This document shows, piece by piece, positions 1 to 9,429 of a DNA stretch of 40,526 bases. This DNA comes from Rhodospirillaceae bacterium. GTDB taxonomy: Bacteria; Pseudomonadota; Alphaproteobacteria; Rhodospirillales; Casp-alpha2. The stretch is from NCBI GenBank assembly GCA_018665815.1, contig JABJBP010000006.1, positions 1-40,526 of the forward strand, given 5' to 3'. Each line of letters opens with the position of its first letter. The first letter of the stretch is position 1. The notes beneath the pieces were generated by a model that did not search any database, had not been told where the DNA came from, and worked only from the letters and a program-made list of their open reading frames with translations. A program made the position numbers and the translations under genes.

Positions 1-4
1 ATGA

Positions 5-410
5 CGCTTTAAGTCGAGATGTCGACGGCACAAAATCGTTGTCGGCGAAGGGCAGGACATTCGTGAAATCATTCATCGCGGCTTTTATCGGGCTGGGGTT
101 CAGCTATATCGGAATGGCAGCGGCGGCGGAGCAAACGCTCATCCGACAGCTACGGAAGAAGACATGCACTGGGCATGTGAAAAAGCCGGCGTGCTGGAAG
201 ATATCATGGCGCTGGAACAGGGGTCTGGAAAATGGCAGCGCACCGGCTTGGAAGTCCGTATTGGTGATACCGGCGTGGCATCCATGCCGACCAGTCTTTT
301 GCAGCGCTTGAACCTGGCCCGGGGGTATTTGAAGCGGGCGCCAATTATGCTGTTTGACGAACCTGGTAACGGCTTGGACTTCGAAGGCGATCAGGCGTTT
401 AAAGGTCTAA
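5..410 (+). pseudogene. ABC transporter ATPase remnant (3' part lost)
   Basis: One plus-strand reading frame is open from about position 5 and reads as the second half of an ABC nucleotide-binding domain. It has a helical stretch (EEDMHWACEKAGV), a signature-like segment (MPTSLLQRLNLARGYLKRAP) and a Walker B with D-loop (IMLFDEPGNGLD). The order and spacing fit ATPases of type I secretion or peptide export systems. The canonical LSGGQ is replaced by a divergent PTSLLQR. Homology stops right after the D-loop, at about 402-410, where the sequence switches to the antisense of a histidine kinase that is also cut there. The H-loop is missing. No Walker A is visible because the window starts too late. 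I read this as the remnant of a deletion or rearrangement; the family call is firmer than the subtype. Confidence 0.55.
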
Positions 411-1433
411 GCCCGAGCCGATTTGCCGGCGGCTAACACTGCCTTTCGCGTGCTCGAAGGGCTCCATCGCCCTAGTTATGCCTTCTGCCGACATGCCAAT
501 GCCTGTGTCGATCACGCTAAGATGAAGGCTATTACCCTCGTTGACCTTTGTTGAAATAGTGACGTGCCCACCATCTGGCGTGAATTTGATCGCGTTCGAC
601 AGAAGATTGTTGAGCAACTGGATCATGGCTCGTTTTTCGCCCCAAAGCCCAAGACCGTGCGGTTTGATATCCGATGTGATTACTTGTTTTGACGCTTCGG
701 CCATGATCGCCAATTGGCGAATACTCGTTTGGACAAGGGAAGAAATATCGAGGTGCTCTTCTTCAAGCTCATACTTTCCCGCTTCGATCTTCGATAGATC
801 AAGGACATCATTGATGAGACTGACCAGAAGGCCGCCACTATGATGGATGTCGTTCGCGTATTCTTTGTATTCTGGTCCACCAAGTGGCCCAAATGATTCT
901 TGGCGCATGATGTCACTAAATCCGATGATCGCGTTGAGCGGTGTGCGAAGGTCATGGCTCATGCCTGCCAGGAATTCCGATTTCGCCGCATTTGCTTTTT
1001 CGGCATCCTCTTTGGCGTTCAATAACAGCACTTCCGCGCGTTTGCGTTCTTCAAGCTCTGTTTCCAATCGCGTGCTAACGATGGCGCGGCGCGCGAGGAA
1101 AACCAGCGCGATCCCGATGACGGTAATGAGGGTTGCAACGGCATAACGAAAAGCTTTGATATCCGTGGATGCGGCCAGTGTGTCGGAAAGCGCTGTGCCT
1201 ATGACGGCGACGACCGGGAATCCGTGGACTTTTCGATAGGTCCGCAACCGCGTGACCCCATCAACAAGACTGGTTTGGCGGTATGCCCCAGAATCGCTTT
1301 TCGATAAATTCCCCCACAACTTCGAGCGTCCGATTTTTTTCCCGATACCATCAAACCTTTTTTGCGATTTGCGGATGCGGATGGGAAGGATGGCTAATTT
1401 ATGTATTGCGCAAACACAGCATGCCGTATCCAA
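399..1433 (-). pseudogene. Truncated sensor histidine kinase
   Basis: The 344-residue frame has part of an extracytoplasmic sensor (about residues 25-90, with SLVDGVTRLRTYRKV followed by PVVAVIGTALSDTLA). A membrane segment follows at about 96-114, then a short coiled linker (ELEERKRAEVLLLNAKEDAEKA). The HisKA domain has phospho-acceptor His160 in MSHDLRTPLN, and a HATPase domain shows N-box (LLSNAIKF) and G1 (DTGIGM) motifs. The protein ends inside the G2 box: GSGL is followed by DL and a stop instead of GLPLA. The sensor domain also lacks its first membrane segment and most of its N-terminus. With both ends lost it should be non-functional. Its 3' cut coincides with the cut of the facing ABC fragment. 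Confidence 0.7.
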
Positions 1434-1604
1434 ATTATACGGACTTTCTGTCAGTAAATGACCACCTGGGAATCCATTGGTGTCCGCGGTAATGAATTGA
1501 GATCAAAAGACCTCTGATCGCGGATGGATACCATTGTCCACCCAAGTCCACTGTTGCGTACTTGTCGTCGAAATTACCTGTTCGTGGCGGGCTCCGGACG
1601 GCGT

Positions 1605-2045
1605 CTAATTGAGTGCTTCATGCATTTCGATGGCCAAATTGATGATCCGCTTGGTCTCCGACCAGAGTTCCATTTCCATGATCGCATCGATGGAAAACCA
1701 TTTGGCATCCATCGCGTCACCGCCGGCGTGGAGTGTGCCGCCGGCGACACTAGCGCAGAAATCGACGAGCGTATAATGGTATTCAACCTGACCTTCCGCA
1801 TCGGGACGGATAGAATCGACGACGTCGATCAAGCCGTCGATGGTTACGGTTAAGCCGGTTTCTTCTTCAATCTCGCGTATACCTGCTTCGACGACGGTTT
1901 CGCCTAATTCTTGCGCTCCACCGGGAAGCGACCATTTGCCCTGACGGGGCGGCTTTCCGCGCTGGATCAGCAATATGCCTTCCGGGCCCATGACGACAAC
2001 GCCGACTCCGACAAACGGCCGGTCTGGGTAGCGGCGCACTGACAT
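1605..2045 (-). CDS. NUDIX hydrolase
   Basis: A 146-residue NUDIX-fold pyrophosphohydrolase, of the type that cleaves a nucleoside diphosphate linked to another group. The NUDIX box is intact at residues 43-65 (GAQELGE, then REIEEETGL) and carries the metal-binding glutamates. It follows the usual WSLPGG strand. I start at the ATG at 2045 because AGGAG lies about 8 bases upstream and the protein then begins MSVRRYPDRPFVGVGVV, a normal NUDIX N-terminus. A longer frame back to 2153 would add 36 residues without homology and would run into the tandem repeat. The gene is divergent from the cyclic-nucleotide-binding gene. The substrate cannot be told from sequence; the pattern resembles the ADP-ribose pyrophosphatase and MutT-like groups. 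Confidence 0.85.
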   Translation of the reverse strand: MSVRRYPDRPFVGVGVVVMGPEGILLIQRGKPPRQGKWSLPGGAQELGETVVEAGIREIEEETGLTVTIDGLIDVVDSIRPDAEGQVEYHYTLVDFCASVAGGTLHAGGDAMDAKWFSIDAIMEMELWSETKRIINLAIEMHEALN

Positions 2046-2132
2046 AGAAGGACTCCTAAGTGGTTCGAAAATGGCGTATTGTTGTGGATGAAATCTCCGA
2101 CATTTCCAAGTTACATATGTATCAACGAACCG

Positions 2133-2190
2133 ATCTATTGCTAATCCATCCAATGATATAAATCTATTGCTAATCCATCCAATGATATAA
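2133..2190. repeat. 29-bp tandem duplication, two exact copies
   Basis: The unit beginning ATCTATTGCTAATCCATCCA and ending ATGATATAA occurs at 2133-2161 and again at 2162-2190 with no mismatch. It lies between the divergent NUDIX and cNMP-binding genes, in AT-rich promoter-like sequence. It is either a recent slippage or duplication event or a doubled control site. Confidence 0.9.
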
Positions 2191-2231
2191 AAAATATGGG
2201 TTGGTAAGGTTTTTATCCAGGGACTTGAAAA

Positions 2232-2582
2232 ATGGCTTCACAAGTACTGCAGCGGAAAAGTTATAAGCCCGGCGACAAGATTTTTAAGGAAGGCGATGAG
2301 GGTAATCTCGCTTATGTCGTTCAGGAAGGCGAAGTTGAGATCGTCAAGGTCATAGATGGCGTGGAAAAGGTATTGGGTGCGGTTGGCAAGAACGGCATTT
2401 TCGGCGAAATGGCGTTAATTGACAGCAAGCCCAGAATGGCCGCTGCACGCGCTGCGGTCGGCACCACGATCATTTGCGTCACCCGTCAGATGTTTGAAGA
2501 AAAACTTCGAAAATCGGATCCTTTTATCCGTGGATTATTGAATATCCTGGCTGACGATATTCGTTCCATATCCAATAATTAG
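2232..2582 (+). CDS. Small cyclic-nucleotide-binding domain protein
   Basis: A 116-residue protein that is essentially one CAP/Crp-type effector domain. It has the beta-roll start (YKPGDKIFKEGDEGNLAYVVQEGEV) and the phosphate-binding cassette FGEMAL at residues 57-62 with Arg68 (SKPRMAAA). A C-terminal helix follows. No helix-turn-helix or enzyme domain is attached, so it is not itself a transcription factor. Such stand-alone domains usually act as regulatory partners. A DUF502 membrane protein starts 23 bases downstream, so the two are probably co-transcribed. The cassette keeps the Glu and Arg that contact cyclic nucleotide, so ligand binding is plausible; cAMP versus cGMP cannot be decided. 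Confidence 0.85.
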   Translation: MASQVLQRKSYKPGDKIFKEGDEGNLAYVVQEGEVEIVKVIDGVEKVLGAVGKNGIFGEMALIDSKPRMAAARAAVGTTIICVTRQMFEEKLRKSDPFIRGLLNILADDIRSISNN

Positions 2583-2605
2583 CGCCGTCTGAAAAAGGCA
2601 AATAC

Positions 2606-3448
2606 ATGACCGACGACGAGCAGCGCGGCAAACTTGGCTCAACTAGAGACGAAGCAGAAAGAAAGCGCGCGCTAACGTTTGCACAACGCATGCGGGCTTA
2701 CCTGATGACAGGGATACTGGTCGTCGCGCCGATCTCCATCACCTTCTATCTGGCGTGGATTTTTATCGGATTCGTTGATCGGCAAGTAACGCCCCTCATA
2801 CCGGCGGCTTACAACCCCGAAACCTATTTGCCATTTGCCTTGCCGGGATTGGGTTTGATCGTGTTAATTGCCGGGCTGATTTTGATCGGCGCGGCTACGG
2901 CGGGGTTCTTCGGTCGGCTTTGGTCCCGGGTCAGCGAACAGATACTAGCCCGCATGCCGGTAATTCGTAATGTTCATAGCGCCGTCAAACAGATACTCGA
3001 GACCGTGCTGGCCCAACAATCGAACGCCTTTCGCGAAGCCGTATTGGTGGAATATCCGCGCCGTGGCATTTGGGCAATTGCCTTTATCACGGGCCGTACG
3101 GAGGGCGAGGTGCAGAGCATTACGGCTGAGGAGTGCATTAACATTTTCCTGCCGACCACGCCAAACCCGACATCGGGTTTTTTATTGTTTGTTCCGAAAA
3201 AAGATTTGGTGCCGCTGACTATGGGCGTCGAGGAAGCCATTAAAATGGTTATTTCGGGCGGTATCGTGACGCCGCCGGACCGGCGCCCGGCGGCAGAGAA
3301 AAACGTCGTGATGACATCTGCGGTGGTTTACGAGGATCTGGAAGTGTTGCGGGAATTGGAACGCACGCCGGTGCTCGCACCGAAAGGCACGCGGCCCGGT
3401 GAGCGAAAAGAGGCCTCTCTCAACAAGCCAGATGATATTGAGGAGTAG
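2606..3448 (+). CDS. DUF502 family inner-membrane protein
   Basis: A 280-residue protein of the DUF502 family. A charged N-terminus of about 30 residues precedes a first membrane helix (about 32-54, MTGILVVAPISITFYLAWIF). A second helix (about 76-100) is followed by the family hallmark region RMPVIRNVHSAVKQI. The central soluble domain contains the conserved FLPTTPNPTSGFLLFVP stretch. The biochemical role of the family is not established. It sits just behind the cNMP-binding gene, which suggests a shared transcript, and meets recG tail to tail with a 7-base gap. The ATG at 2606 is preceded by a weak AAAAGG at a suitable distance. I am confident of the family but make no functional claim. Confidence 0.85.
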   Translation: MTDDEQRGKLGSTRDEAERKRALTFAQRMRAYLMTGILVVAPISITFYLAWIFIGFVDRQVTPLIPAAYNPETYLPFALPGLGLIVLIAGLILIGAATAGFFGRLWSRVSEQILARMPVIRNVHSAVKQILETVLAQQSNAFREAVLVEYPRRGIWAIAFITGRTEGEVQSITAEECINIFLPTTPNPTSGFLLFVPKKDLVPLTMGVEEAIKMVISGGIVTPPDRRPAAEKNVVMTSAVVYEDLEVLRELERTPVLAPKGTRPGERKEASLNKPDDIEE

Positions 3449-3455
3449 GGCTGGT

Positions 3456-5537
3456 CTATCCGGAGCGAAGGTTCCGGACGGCTGTTTCTCGCTCGAATAA
3501 ATAAAGCAACGTTCGTACGGCTTGGCCGCGTTCGCTGGTCAGTTCCGGATCGCGTGACAATAACAGCGTCGCGTCGTCGCGGGCCGCCGCCAACAATTCT
3601 GCGTGAACTTGAAGATCAGCCAATTTGAACTCCGGCATGCCGCTTTGGCGGGTTCCCAAGAGTTCACCGGCGCCGCGCAATCTCAGATCTTCTTCGGCGA
3701 TTTTGAAGCCATCATCCGTTTCGCGCATGATTGTGAGCCGCGCGCGTGCCATTTTAGATAGTGGCTGCGCATACAATAACAAGCATGTCGATGCGGTGGC
3801 GCCACGTCCGATCCGGCCGCGTAATTGGTGTAGTTGCGCCAATCCGAAACGTTCCGCGTGTTCGACCACCATGACCGACGCCGCCGCAACATCAACACCA
3901 ACCTCAATGACTGTCGTGGCCACCAAAATATCGACACCGCCATTGATGAACTCAGCCATCACCTTATCTTTAGCTGGGCCTTTCATGCGGCCATGGACCA
4001 ATCCGACGCGGTCTCCGAATACTTCGGCGAGATGGGCGTGGCGGTCTTCGACGGCGGCGACGTCGAGTTTCTCCGATTCCTCGACCAACGGGCAGACCCA
4101 ATAAACCTTGGCACCATCATTGAGCGCACGCCCCACAGCCTCGGTCACTTGGCCGAGACGCTCAATCGGTAGAATGCGCGTGTCAATTGGCGTGCGTCCC
4201 GCGGGTTTTTCGGTGAGCCGCGAAACCTCCATATCGCCGTAGGCTGTCAGCATTAGCGTTCTGGGAATGGGCGTTGCCGTCATCACCAGCGTATCCACGG
4301 CTTGCCCCTTAGCGGCGAGCGCTAAGCGCTGATGAACGCCGAACCGATGCTGCTCGTCAATGACGGCCAGCGCCAAGTTTTTGTATCCGACATCATCTTG
4401 GAACAATGCATGAGTTCCAACGGCAAATCCGGCGGCGCCGGATTCCAGAGCTTCCAGAACGCTTGTTCGGTTTTTTCCGCGCTCTCGACCAGTCAACAAG
4501 ACAGTGCGCACACCGGCAGCTTTGGCAAGCGGCTCAATGGTTGCTAGATGCTGGCGGGCTAATATTTCTGTCGGTGCCATGAGCACGGATTGGGCACCGC
4601 ATTCGACGGCATTCAACATGGCCATGACGGCGACCATGGTTTTACCGCTGCCGACATCGCCCTGCAAAAGCCTGAGCATGCGGACGTCTGAGCCCATGTC
4701 GGCGAGGATTTCGTCAATCGCGACGGTTTGTGACGGCGTCAATTGAAAGGGCAGAGTTTTGAGAACCCTTTGGCGCAGCGCACCCGAACCACTGACCGGT
4801 CGGCCTTTGGCACGGCGTAAATGCTTGCGGATTACGGCCAGCGCGACCTGATTGCTGAGCAGTTCGTCATAAGCCAGTCGGGCGCGGGCTGTCGTCGTCG
4901 GTTCCAAGTCACGTGCGTTTTCCGGGGCGTGTGCCTGTAGCACGGCCTCGTGCCAACGCGGCCAATGCTGCTTTGTGACAAACGATTGGTCCGCCCATTC
5001 CGGCAATTCCGGCACGTCCACCAGAGTCGCGTTGATCGCGCGACCCAGTGCTTTCAATGTCAATCCGGCGGTCAATGGATATACGGGCTCGACCTTTTTC
5101 AAGGTTTCAATTTCCTCGGGCGTGCAGATGTGGTCGGGGTGGGTGATCTGCAAATCGCTACCGAATTGCTCAAGTTGACCGCTGACGACGCGGGTTTCGC
5201 CCTCGGGAAGCGTTTTCCGGAGGTAATCCTCATGAGCATGAAAGAACACTAGCGTCAGGGAACCCGTTTCATCAGAGCAGAGGATCTTGTAGGGCATTCG
5301 GCGGTTCGGCGGTTTGCGGTGTTGATCAACCTGAACAGTGATGGTCGCGATGACACCGGGTGTTGCGTCAACGATTTTCGGTGCATAGCGCCGGTCAATC
5401 ATACCGCTCGGTACATGCCACAACAGATGGGCAAGGTTGGCCCCCGCAACCTTTTCAATCAGATTGCCGATTCGTGGTCCGACGCCTTTGAGGTCGGTGA
5501 CGGGGCGAAACAGCGGGTAAAGAATTTCCGGGCGCAT
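3456..5537 (-). CDS. recG: ATP-dependent DNA helicase RecG
   Basis: RecG remodels stalled replication forks and branch-migrates Holliday junctions. The 693-residue product has the N-terminal wedge/OB domain (about 45-130, with DRRYAPKI and SLTLVFFHAHEDYLRK) and Walker A GDVGSGKT (about 293-300). The DEQH box sits in AVIDEQHRFGVHQR, and TATPIPRT is motif III. Motifs V and VI (TTVIEVGVDV, QLRGRIGRG) and the terminal TRG-type region (RLRGAGELLGTRQSG) are present. I chose the ATG at 5537 (MRPEILYPLFRPV), the usual start in alphaproteobacteria; an in-frame TTG at 5555 would add six residues. No strong ribosome site is visible at either. The gene is divergent from sdhE and mfd, a common alphaproteobacterial arrangement. 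All catalytic motifs are intact. Confidence 0.97.
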   Translation of the reverse strand: MRPEILYPLFRPVTDLKGVGPRIGNLIEKVAGANLAHLLWHVPSGMIDRRYAPKIVDATPGVIATITVQVDQHRKPPNRRMPYKILCSDETGSLTLVFFHAHEDYLRKTLPEGETRVVSGQLEQFGSDLQITHPDHICTPEEIETLKKVEPVYPLTAGLTLKALGRAINATLVDVPELPEWADQSFVTKQHWPRWHEAVLQAHAPENARDLEPTTTARARLAYDELLSNQVALAVIRKHLRRAKGRPVSGSGALRQRVLKTLPFQLTPSQTVAIDEILADMGSDVRMLRLLQGDVGSGKTMVAVMAMLNAVECGAQSVLMAPTEILARQHLATIEPLAKAAGVRTVLLTGRERGKNRTSVLEALESGAAGFAVGTHALFQDDVGYKNLALAVIDEQHRFGVHQRLALAAKGQAVDTLVMTATPIPRTLMLTAYGDMEVSRLTEKPAGRTPIDTRILPIERLGQVTEAVGRALNDGAKVYWVCPLVEESEKLDVAAVEDRHAHLAEVFGDRVGLVHGRMKGPAKDKVMAEFINGGVDILVATTVIEVGVDVAAASVMVVEHAERFGLAQLHQLRGRIGRGATASTCLLLYAQPLSKMARARLTIMRETDDGFKIAEEDLRLRGAGELLGTRQSGMPEFKLADLQVHAELLAAARDDATLLLSRDPELTSERGQAVRTLLYLFERETAVRNLRSG

Positions 5538-5631
5538 GGTATTGGCTACTGACAAAGAGCGCGAGAGACCGTATATCCTAGGCCGCTCACAACCAGTGGC
5601 AATCTCAATTTCATCAGGTCCTCAAATTCCC

Positions 5632-5877
5632 ATGGATCCACGCCGCAAAAAACTACTGTATCAAAGCCAGCATTGCGGCATGAAAGAAAACGATTTCATG
5701 CTGGGTGGTTACGCTGAGGTCCACATCGAGGATATGACAGTTGACGATCTGGATGCCTTCGAACGCTTACTGGAAGACAACGATAACGACATCTACACCT
5801 GGATCACCGGCCGCGAGCCGCTGCCCCAGCGCCACGACAATGCCTTCATGGCGGCGTTGATCGCGTTTAACAACTAG
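5632..5877 (+). CDS. sdhE: Succinate dehydrogenase assembly factor SdhE
   Basis: An 81-residue SdhE/Sdh5 family protein, which promotes covalent FAD attachment to the succinate dehydrogenase flavoprotein subunit. The start MDPRRKKLLYQSQHCGMKENDFMLGGY contains the family's RRKKLLYQSQHRGMKE-type signature. The familiar Arg before GMKE is Cys here, reading SQHCGMKENDF. The C-terminal part keeps the acidic ERLLEDNDNDIYTWITG segment. The frame is open upstream to 5536, but the ATG at 5632 gives the standard family length. It is followed five bases later by mfd. The identification is secure. Confidence 0.93.
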   Translation: MDPRRKKLLYQSQHCGMKENDFMLGGYAEVHIEDMTVDDLDAFERLLEDNDNDIYTWITGREPLPQRHDNAFMAALIAFNN

Positions 5878-5882
5878 AACCC

Positions 5883-8800
5883 TTGGTACTCGTGGACGAT
5901 ATTTCCGAATTTGGCATGGCCGCCGGCGCGCTTGAAGAATTGCACCGGGCAGCGGACGGCAGCTCCGGCGCGCGGGAGGTTTCTGGTGTTCCCGCCGGCG
6001 CCGAGGCGCTTGTCCTGGCGGCATTGGCAATGCGCGGACAAGATGTCGTTTTCGTTGCCCGCGATGACGTCACCTTAGCGGAGACCAAAGCGGCATTGGC
6101 ATTCGTGGCCGGAGATTTGGAATGCCTGACATTTCCAGCCTGGGATTGCTTGCCTTACGATCGAGTCTCGCCGAAACCGGAAATTGTCGGCCGGCGCCTC
6201 GATACCTTGGCCCGGTTGAGCGTTGATGGGCGGCGTGAGGGCTGCGTTGTCATCACCACGGTTTCGGCGCTCATGCAGCGCGTTGCGCCGGCGAGCGCGT
6301 TGCAAGCATCAAGCCGTAGCCTATCCATCGGTGACAGCATCGATACGATGGAATTGACCGCCATCCTGCAGAGCAACGGCTACCAACCCACCGAGACCGT
6401 CCGCGAGGACGGTGAGTTCGCGTTACGCGGCGGCATTGTCGATATCTTCCCACCTGGCGCGGCGGCGCCAAGTCGCCTCGATTTCTTCGGTGACGTCTTG
6501 GAAGGTATCCGAACGTTCGATCCCATGACCCAGCGCACCATTGCCGATGAGCGCGCCGGCGAAAGTTTGCAGTTAAATACCGTCAGCGAAATTTCCCTGA
6601 CCGATGAGAGCATTTCGAAATTCCGGTCCGCATACCGTGTCATGTTCGGTGTCGCTGGTGATGATGATCCGCTCTACGGCGATATCTCGGCCGGGCAGCG
6701 CCATATAGGGATGGAGCACTGGTTGCCACTGTTTCATGATCACCTTGAGACGCTCTTGGATTACCTGTCCGATGCGGCCTTGGTCTTGGGCCACCAAGTC
6801 GACGAAGCGCGCGCCGCGCGTCTCGATTTAATCACCGAGTACTTTGCCGCCCGGCGTGATTTGGCGGCGGCGAAATCGACGGACGGCACACCCTATAGGC
6901 CGGTCCCCGTTGATAGTCTTTTCCTTGATGCCAAGGCTTGGGACGAACTAATGGCGCCGAAGACCGTTCTGCGGTTGACGCCGTTCTCGGGTTCGGGCGG
7001 CGCCATGGCCACCGACCTGGCGGGGAGGCCGGGCCAAGGTTTCGCCGATGTCCGCGTCGATCCGAACGCCAACATTTTTGACGCCGTTCGCGAACGCATA
7101 GCGGCGCAATTGGTGGCCGGCCATCGCGTTCTGATCACCGCCCATACCGAAGGCTCCAGCGATCGCCTCGGCGGATTGCTGCGCGAGCATGGTGTCGAAA
7201 ACCTCGTTACCGTGAAGAATTTCAACGAGTTTCTGGCCCTGCCCGCCGGCGCGCTCGGCATGGCGATCTTGCCATTGGCGCAGGGGATCGAGTTTCCCGG
7301 CCTGTGCGTGATCACCGAACAGGACATTCTGGGTGACCGCTTGAACCGCCCGTCACGACGGCGCCTGAAGGCCGAGAATTTCATTACCGAAACCTCGAGC
7401 CTGGGCGAGGGCGATATCGTCGTCCACGCCGATCACGGGATTGCACAGTTCGACAGCCTTGTGACCATCGAGGTCGGCGGCGCGCCGCATGATTGCCTGC
7501 GCCTTCTTTATGCCGGCGACGACCGCTTGTTCTTGCCTGTCGAGGACATCGAGATTTTATCGCGCTACGGATCCGAAGATGCCGGCGTGCAGCTCGATAA
7601 GCTTGGCGGTGCGGGCTGGCAGGCGCGGAAGGCAAAGCTCAAGCAACGCATTCGCGACATGGCCGATGAGCTGATCGGCGTCGCCGCTGCGCGTTCGGTC
7701 AAGCGCACCGACAAAATCCCGCTGCCCGCCGGCATTTACGACGAGTTCGCGGCACGTTTCCCCTACACGGAAACCGATGATCAACTGCAAGCCATCAACA
7801 GCGTCCTGGATGATCTGGCCAGCGGTCAGCCTTCTGATCGCCTGGTTTGCGGCGACGTTGGTTTCGGCAAGACCGAGGTTGCGCTGCGGGCTGCCTTTGC
7901 CGCCGCCTATGACGGCAAGCAGGTCGCCGTGGTGGTGCCGACCACGTTGCTTTGCCGCCAGCATTTCCATGTCTTCTCTGAGCGCTTCAAAGGCTATCCC
8001 ATGCGGATCGAGCAAATTTCCAGGTTGGTCAGCCCGGCCCACGTCCGCGACATCAAGGAAGATATGAAATTCGGCACCGTCGATATCGTCATTGGCACCC
8101 ATGCGTTGTTGGCGAAAGACGTGCGGTTCAAGAACCTGGGCCTGTTAATTGTCGACGAAGAACAGCATTTCGGCGTCGCCCATAAGGAACGCCTGAAACG
8201 GCTCCGCGCCGATGTCCATGTCCTGACCCTGACTGCAACGCCAATCCCACGCACCCTGCAATTGGCCTTAACCGGCATCCGTGACATGAGCCTAATTGCG
8301 ACGCCACCGGTCGATCGTTTGGCGGTTCGGACCTTCGTGCTGCCCTTTGATCCGGTGGTCGTTCGCGAAGCCTTGATGCGGGAAAAATACCGGGGCGGAC
8401 AGAGCTTCTATGTCTGTCCGCGCGTCGCCGATATCCCGCGTCTCGAGGGCCGCCTGAAGGAATTGGTGCCGGATCTCAAATTCTCCGTCGTCCACGGCAG
8501 GTTGCCGACCAAGGACTTAGAGGCCACCATCGCGGCCTTCGATGAGGGCGCCTTTGATGTGTTGCTATCGACCAACATCATCGAATCGGGGCTCGATTTG
8601 CCGGCGGTCAACACGATCATCATTCACCGCGCCGATATGTTCGGGCTCGGGCAGTTGTATCAATTGCGGGGCAGGGTGGGGCGCTCGAAAACCCGCGCCT
8701 ATGCCTATTTGACGCTGCCTGAAAAACAAAAGCTGACGAAAAAAGCCGAACAACGGCTCAACGTCATGCAGACCCTAGACAGCCTCGGTGCCGGATTTTC

Positions 8801-9410
8801 CCTGGCCAGCCATGATTTGGATATTCGCGGCGCCGGCAATCTGTTGGGCGATGAACAATCGGGCCATATCCGCGAGGTCGGCGCCGAATTGTACCAGCAA
8901 ATGCTGGAAGAGGCCGTCGCCGAAGCCCGCGGCCTGCAAACCGAAACCGACGACAAGGATTGGAGCCCACAAATTGCCGTCGGCCTGCCGGTCCTCATCC
9001 CAGATCACTACGTCGCCGATTTGACCGTCCGCATGGGGCTCTACCGGCGCTTGGCCTGGCTCAATACCCGCGCCGAACTGGATGCCTTCGCCGCCGAACT
9101 CATTGACCGCTTCGGCCCGCTACCCGAAGAGGCCGAAAATCTCATGCAGGTCATGGCCTTGAAGGCGAACTGCAGGAAAGCCGGCATCGCCAAGGTCGAC
9201 GCCGGGCCGAAAGGCGGCGTCATCACGTTCCGCAACGACGATTTCGCCAACCCCGCCGGGCTAGTGGATTTCCTCACCAAACAAGCCGGCACGGCAAAGC
9301 TCCGCCCCGACCACCGCTTGGTCTACATGCGCCAATGGAAGACGCCTGAAGAGCGATTGGAGGGCGTGCGGTATCTGGTTGGGGAACTGGTGAGGATCGC
9401 TGAAAGCTGA
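5883..9410 (+). CDS. mfd: Transcription-repair coupling factor Mfd
   Basis: Mfd displaces RNA polymerase stalled at DNA lesions and recruits UvrA for nucleotide excision repair. The 1175-residue product has the UvrB-like N-terminal module (FPAWDCLPYDRVSP, FALRGGIVDIFPPG). The CarD-like RNA polymerase interaction domain spans about 500-565 (LGEGDIVVHADHGIAQF). Walker A GDVGFGKT is at about 657-664 and the DEEQ box at about 758-761. The motifs TATPIPRTLQLAL, STNIIESGLDLP and QLRGRVGRS follow, then a TRCF C-terminal domain. The start is uncertain: TTG at 5883, GTG at 5892 and ATG at 5916 are all in frame without a clear ribosome site. The N-terminus is little conserved, so this does not affect the call. 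It closely follows sdhE and may be co-expressed with it. Confidence 0.96.
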   Translation: MVLVDDISEFGMAAGALEELHRAADGSSGAREVSGVPAGAEALVLAALAMRGQDVVFVARDDVTLAETKAALAFVAGDLECLTFPAWDCLPYDRVSPKPEIVGRRLDTLARLSVDGRREGCVVITTVSALMQRVAPASALQASSRSLSIGDSIDTMELTAILQSNGYQPTETVREDGEFALRGGIVDIFPPGAAAPSRLDFFGDVLEGIRTFDPMTQRTIADERAGESLQLNTVSEISLTDESISKFRSAYRVMFGVAGDDDPLYGDISAGQRHIGMEHWLPLFHDHLETLLDYLSDAALVLGHQVDEARAARLDLITEYFAARRDLAAAKSTDGTPYRPVPVDSLFLDAKAWDELMAPKTVLRLTPFSGSGGAMATDLAGRPGQGFADVRVDPNANIFDAVRERIAAQLVAGHRVLITAHTEGSSDRLGGLLREHGVENLVTVKNFNEFLALPAGALGMAILPLAQGIEFPGLCVITEQDILGDRLNRPSRRRLKAENFITETSSLGEGDIVVHADHGIAQFDSLVTIEVGGAPHDCLRLLYAGDDRLFLPVEDIEILSRYGSEDAGVQLDKLGGAGWQARKAKLKQRIRDMADELIGVAAARSVKRTDKIPLPAGIYDEFAARFPYTETDDQLQAINSVLDDLASGQPSDRLVCGDVGFGKTEVALRAAFAAAYDGKQVAVVVPTTLLCRQHFHVFSERFKGYPMRIEQISRLVSPAHVRDIKEDMKFGTVDIVIGTHALLAKDVRFKNLGLLIVDEEQHFGVAHKERLKRLRADVHVLTLTATPIPRTLQLALTGIRDMSLIATPPVDRLAVRTFVLPFDPVVVREALMREKYRGGQSFYVCPRVADIPRLEGRLKELVPDLKFSVVHGRLPTKDLEATIAAFDEGAFDVLLSTNIIESGLDLPAVNTIIIHRADMFGLGQLYQLRGRVGRSKTRAYAYLTLPEKQKLTKKAEQRLNVMQTLDSLGAGFSLASHDLDIRGAGNLLGDEQSGHIREVGAELYQQMLEEAVAEARGLQTETDDKDWSPQIAVGLPVLIPDHYVADLTVRMGLYRRLAWLNTRAELDAFAAELIDRFGPLPEEAENLMQVMALKANCRKAGIAKVDAGPKGGVITFRNDDFANPAGLVDFLTKQAGTAKLRPDHRLVYMRQWKTPEERLEGVRYLVGELVRIAES

Positions 9411-9429
9411 CTGGTAAACTCAAACTCAA

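Noticed and set aside
39-311. A 90-codon frame beginning MSAKGRTFVKSFIAAF
   Set aside because: It overlaps the ABC-ATPase remnant in another frame; only the latter shows conserved motifs, though the hydrophobic start resembles a signal sequence.
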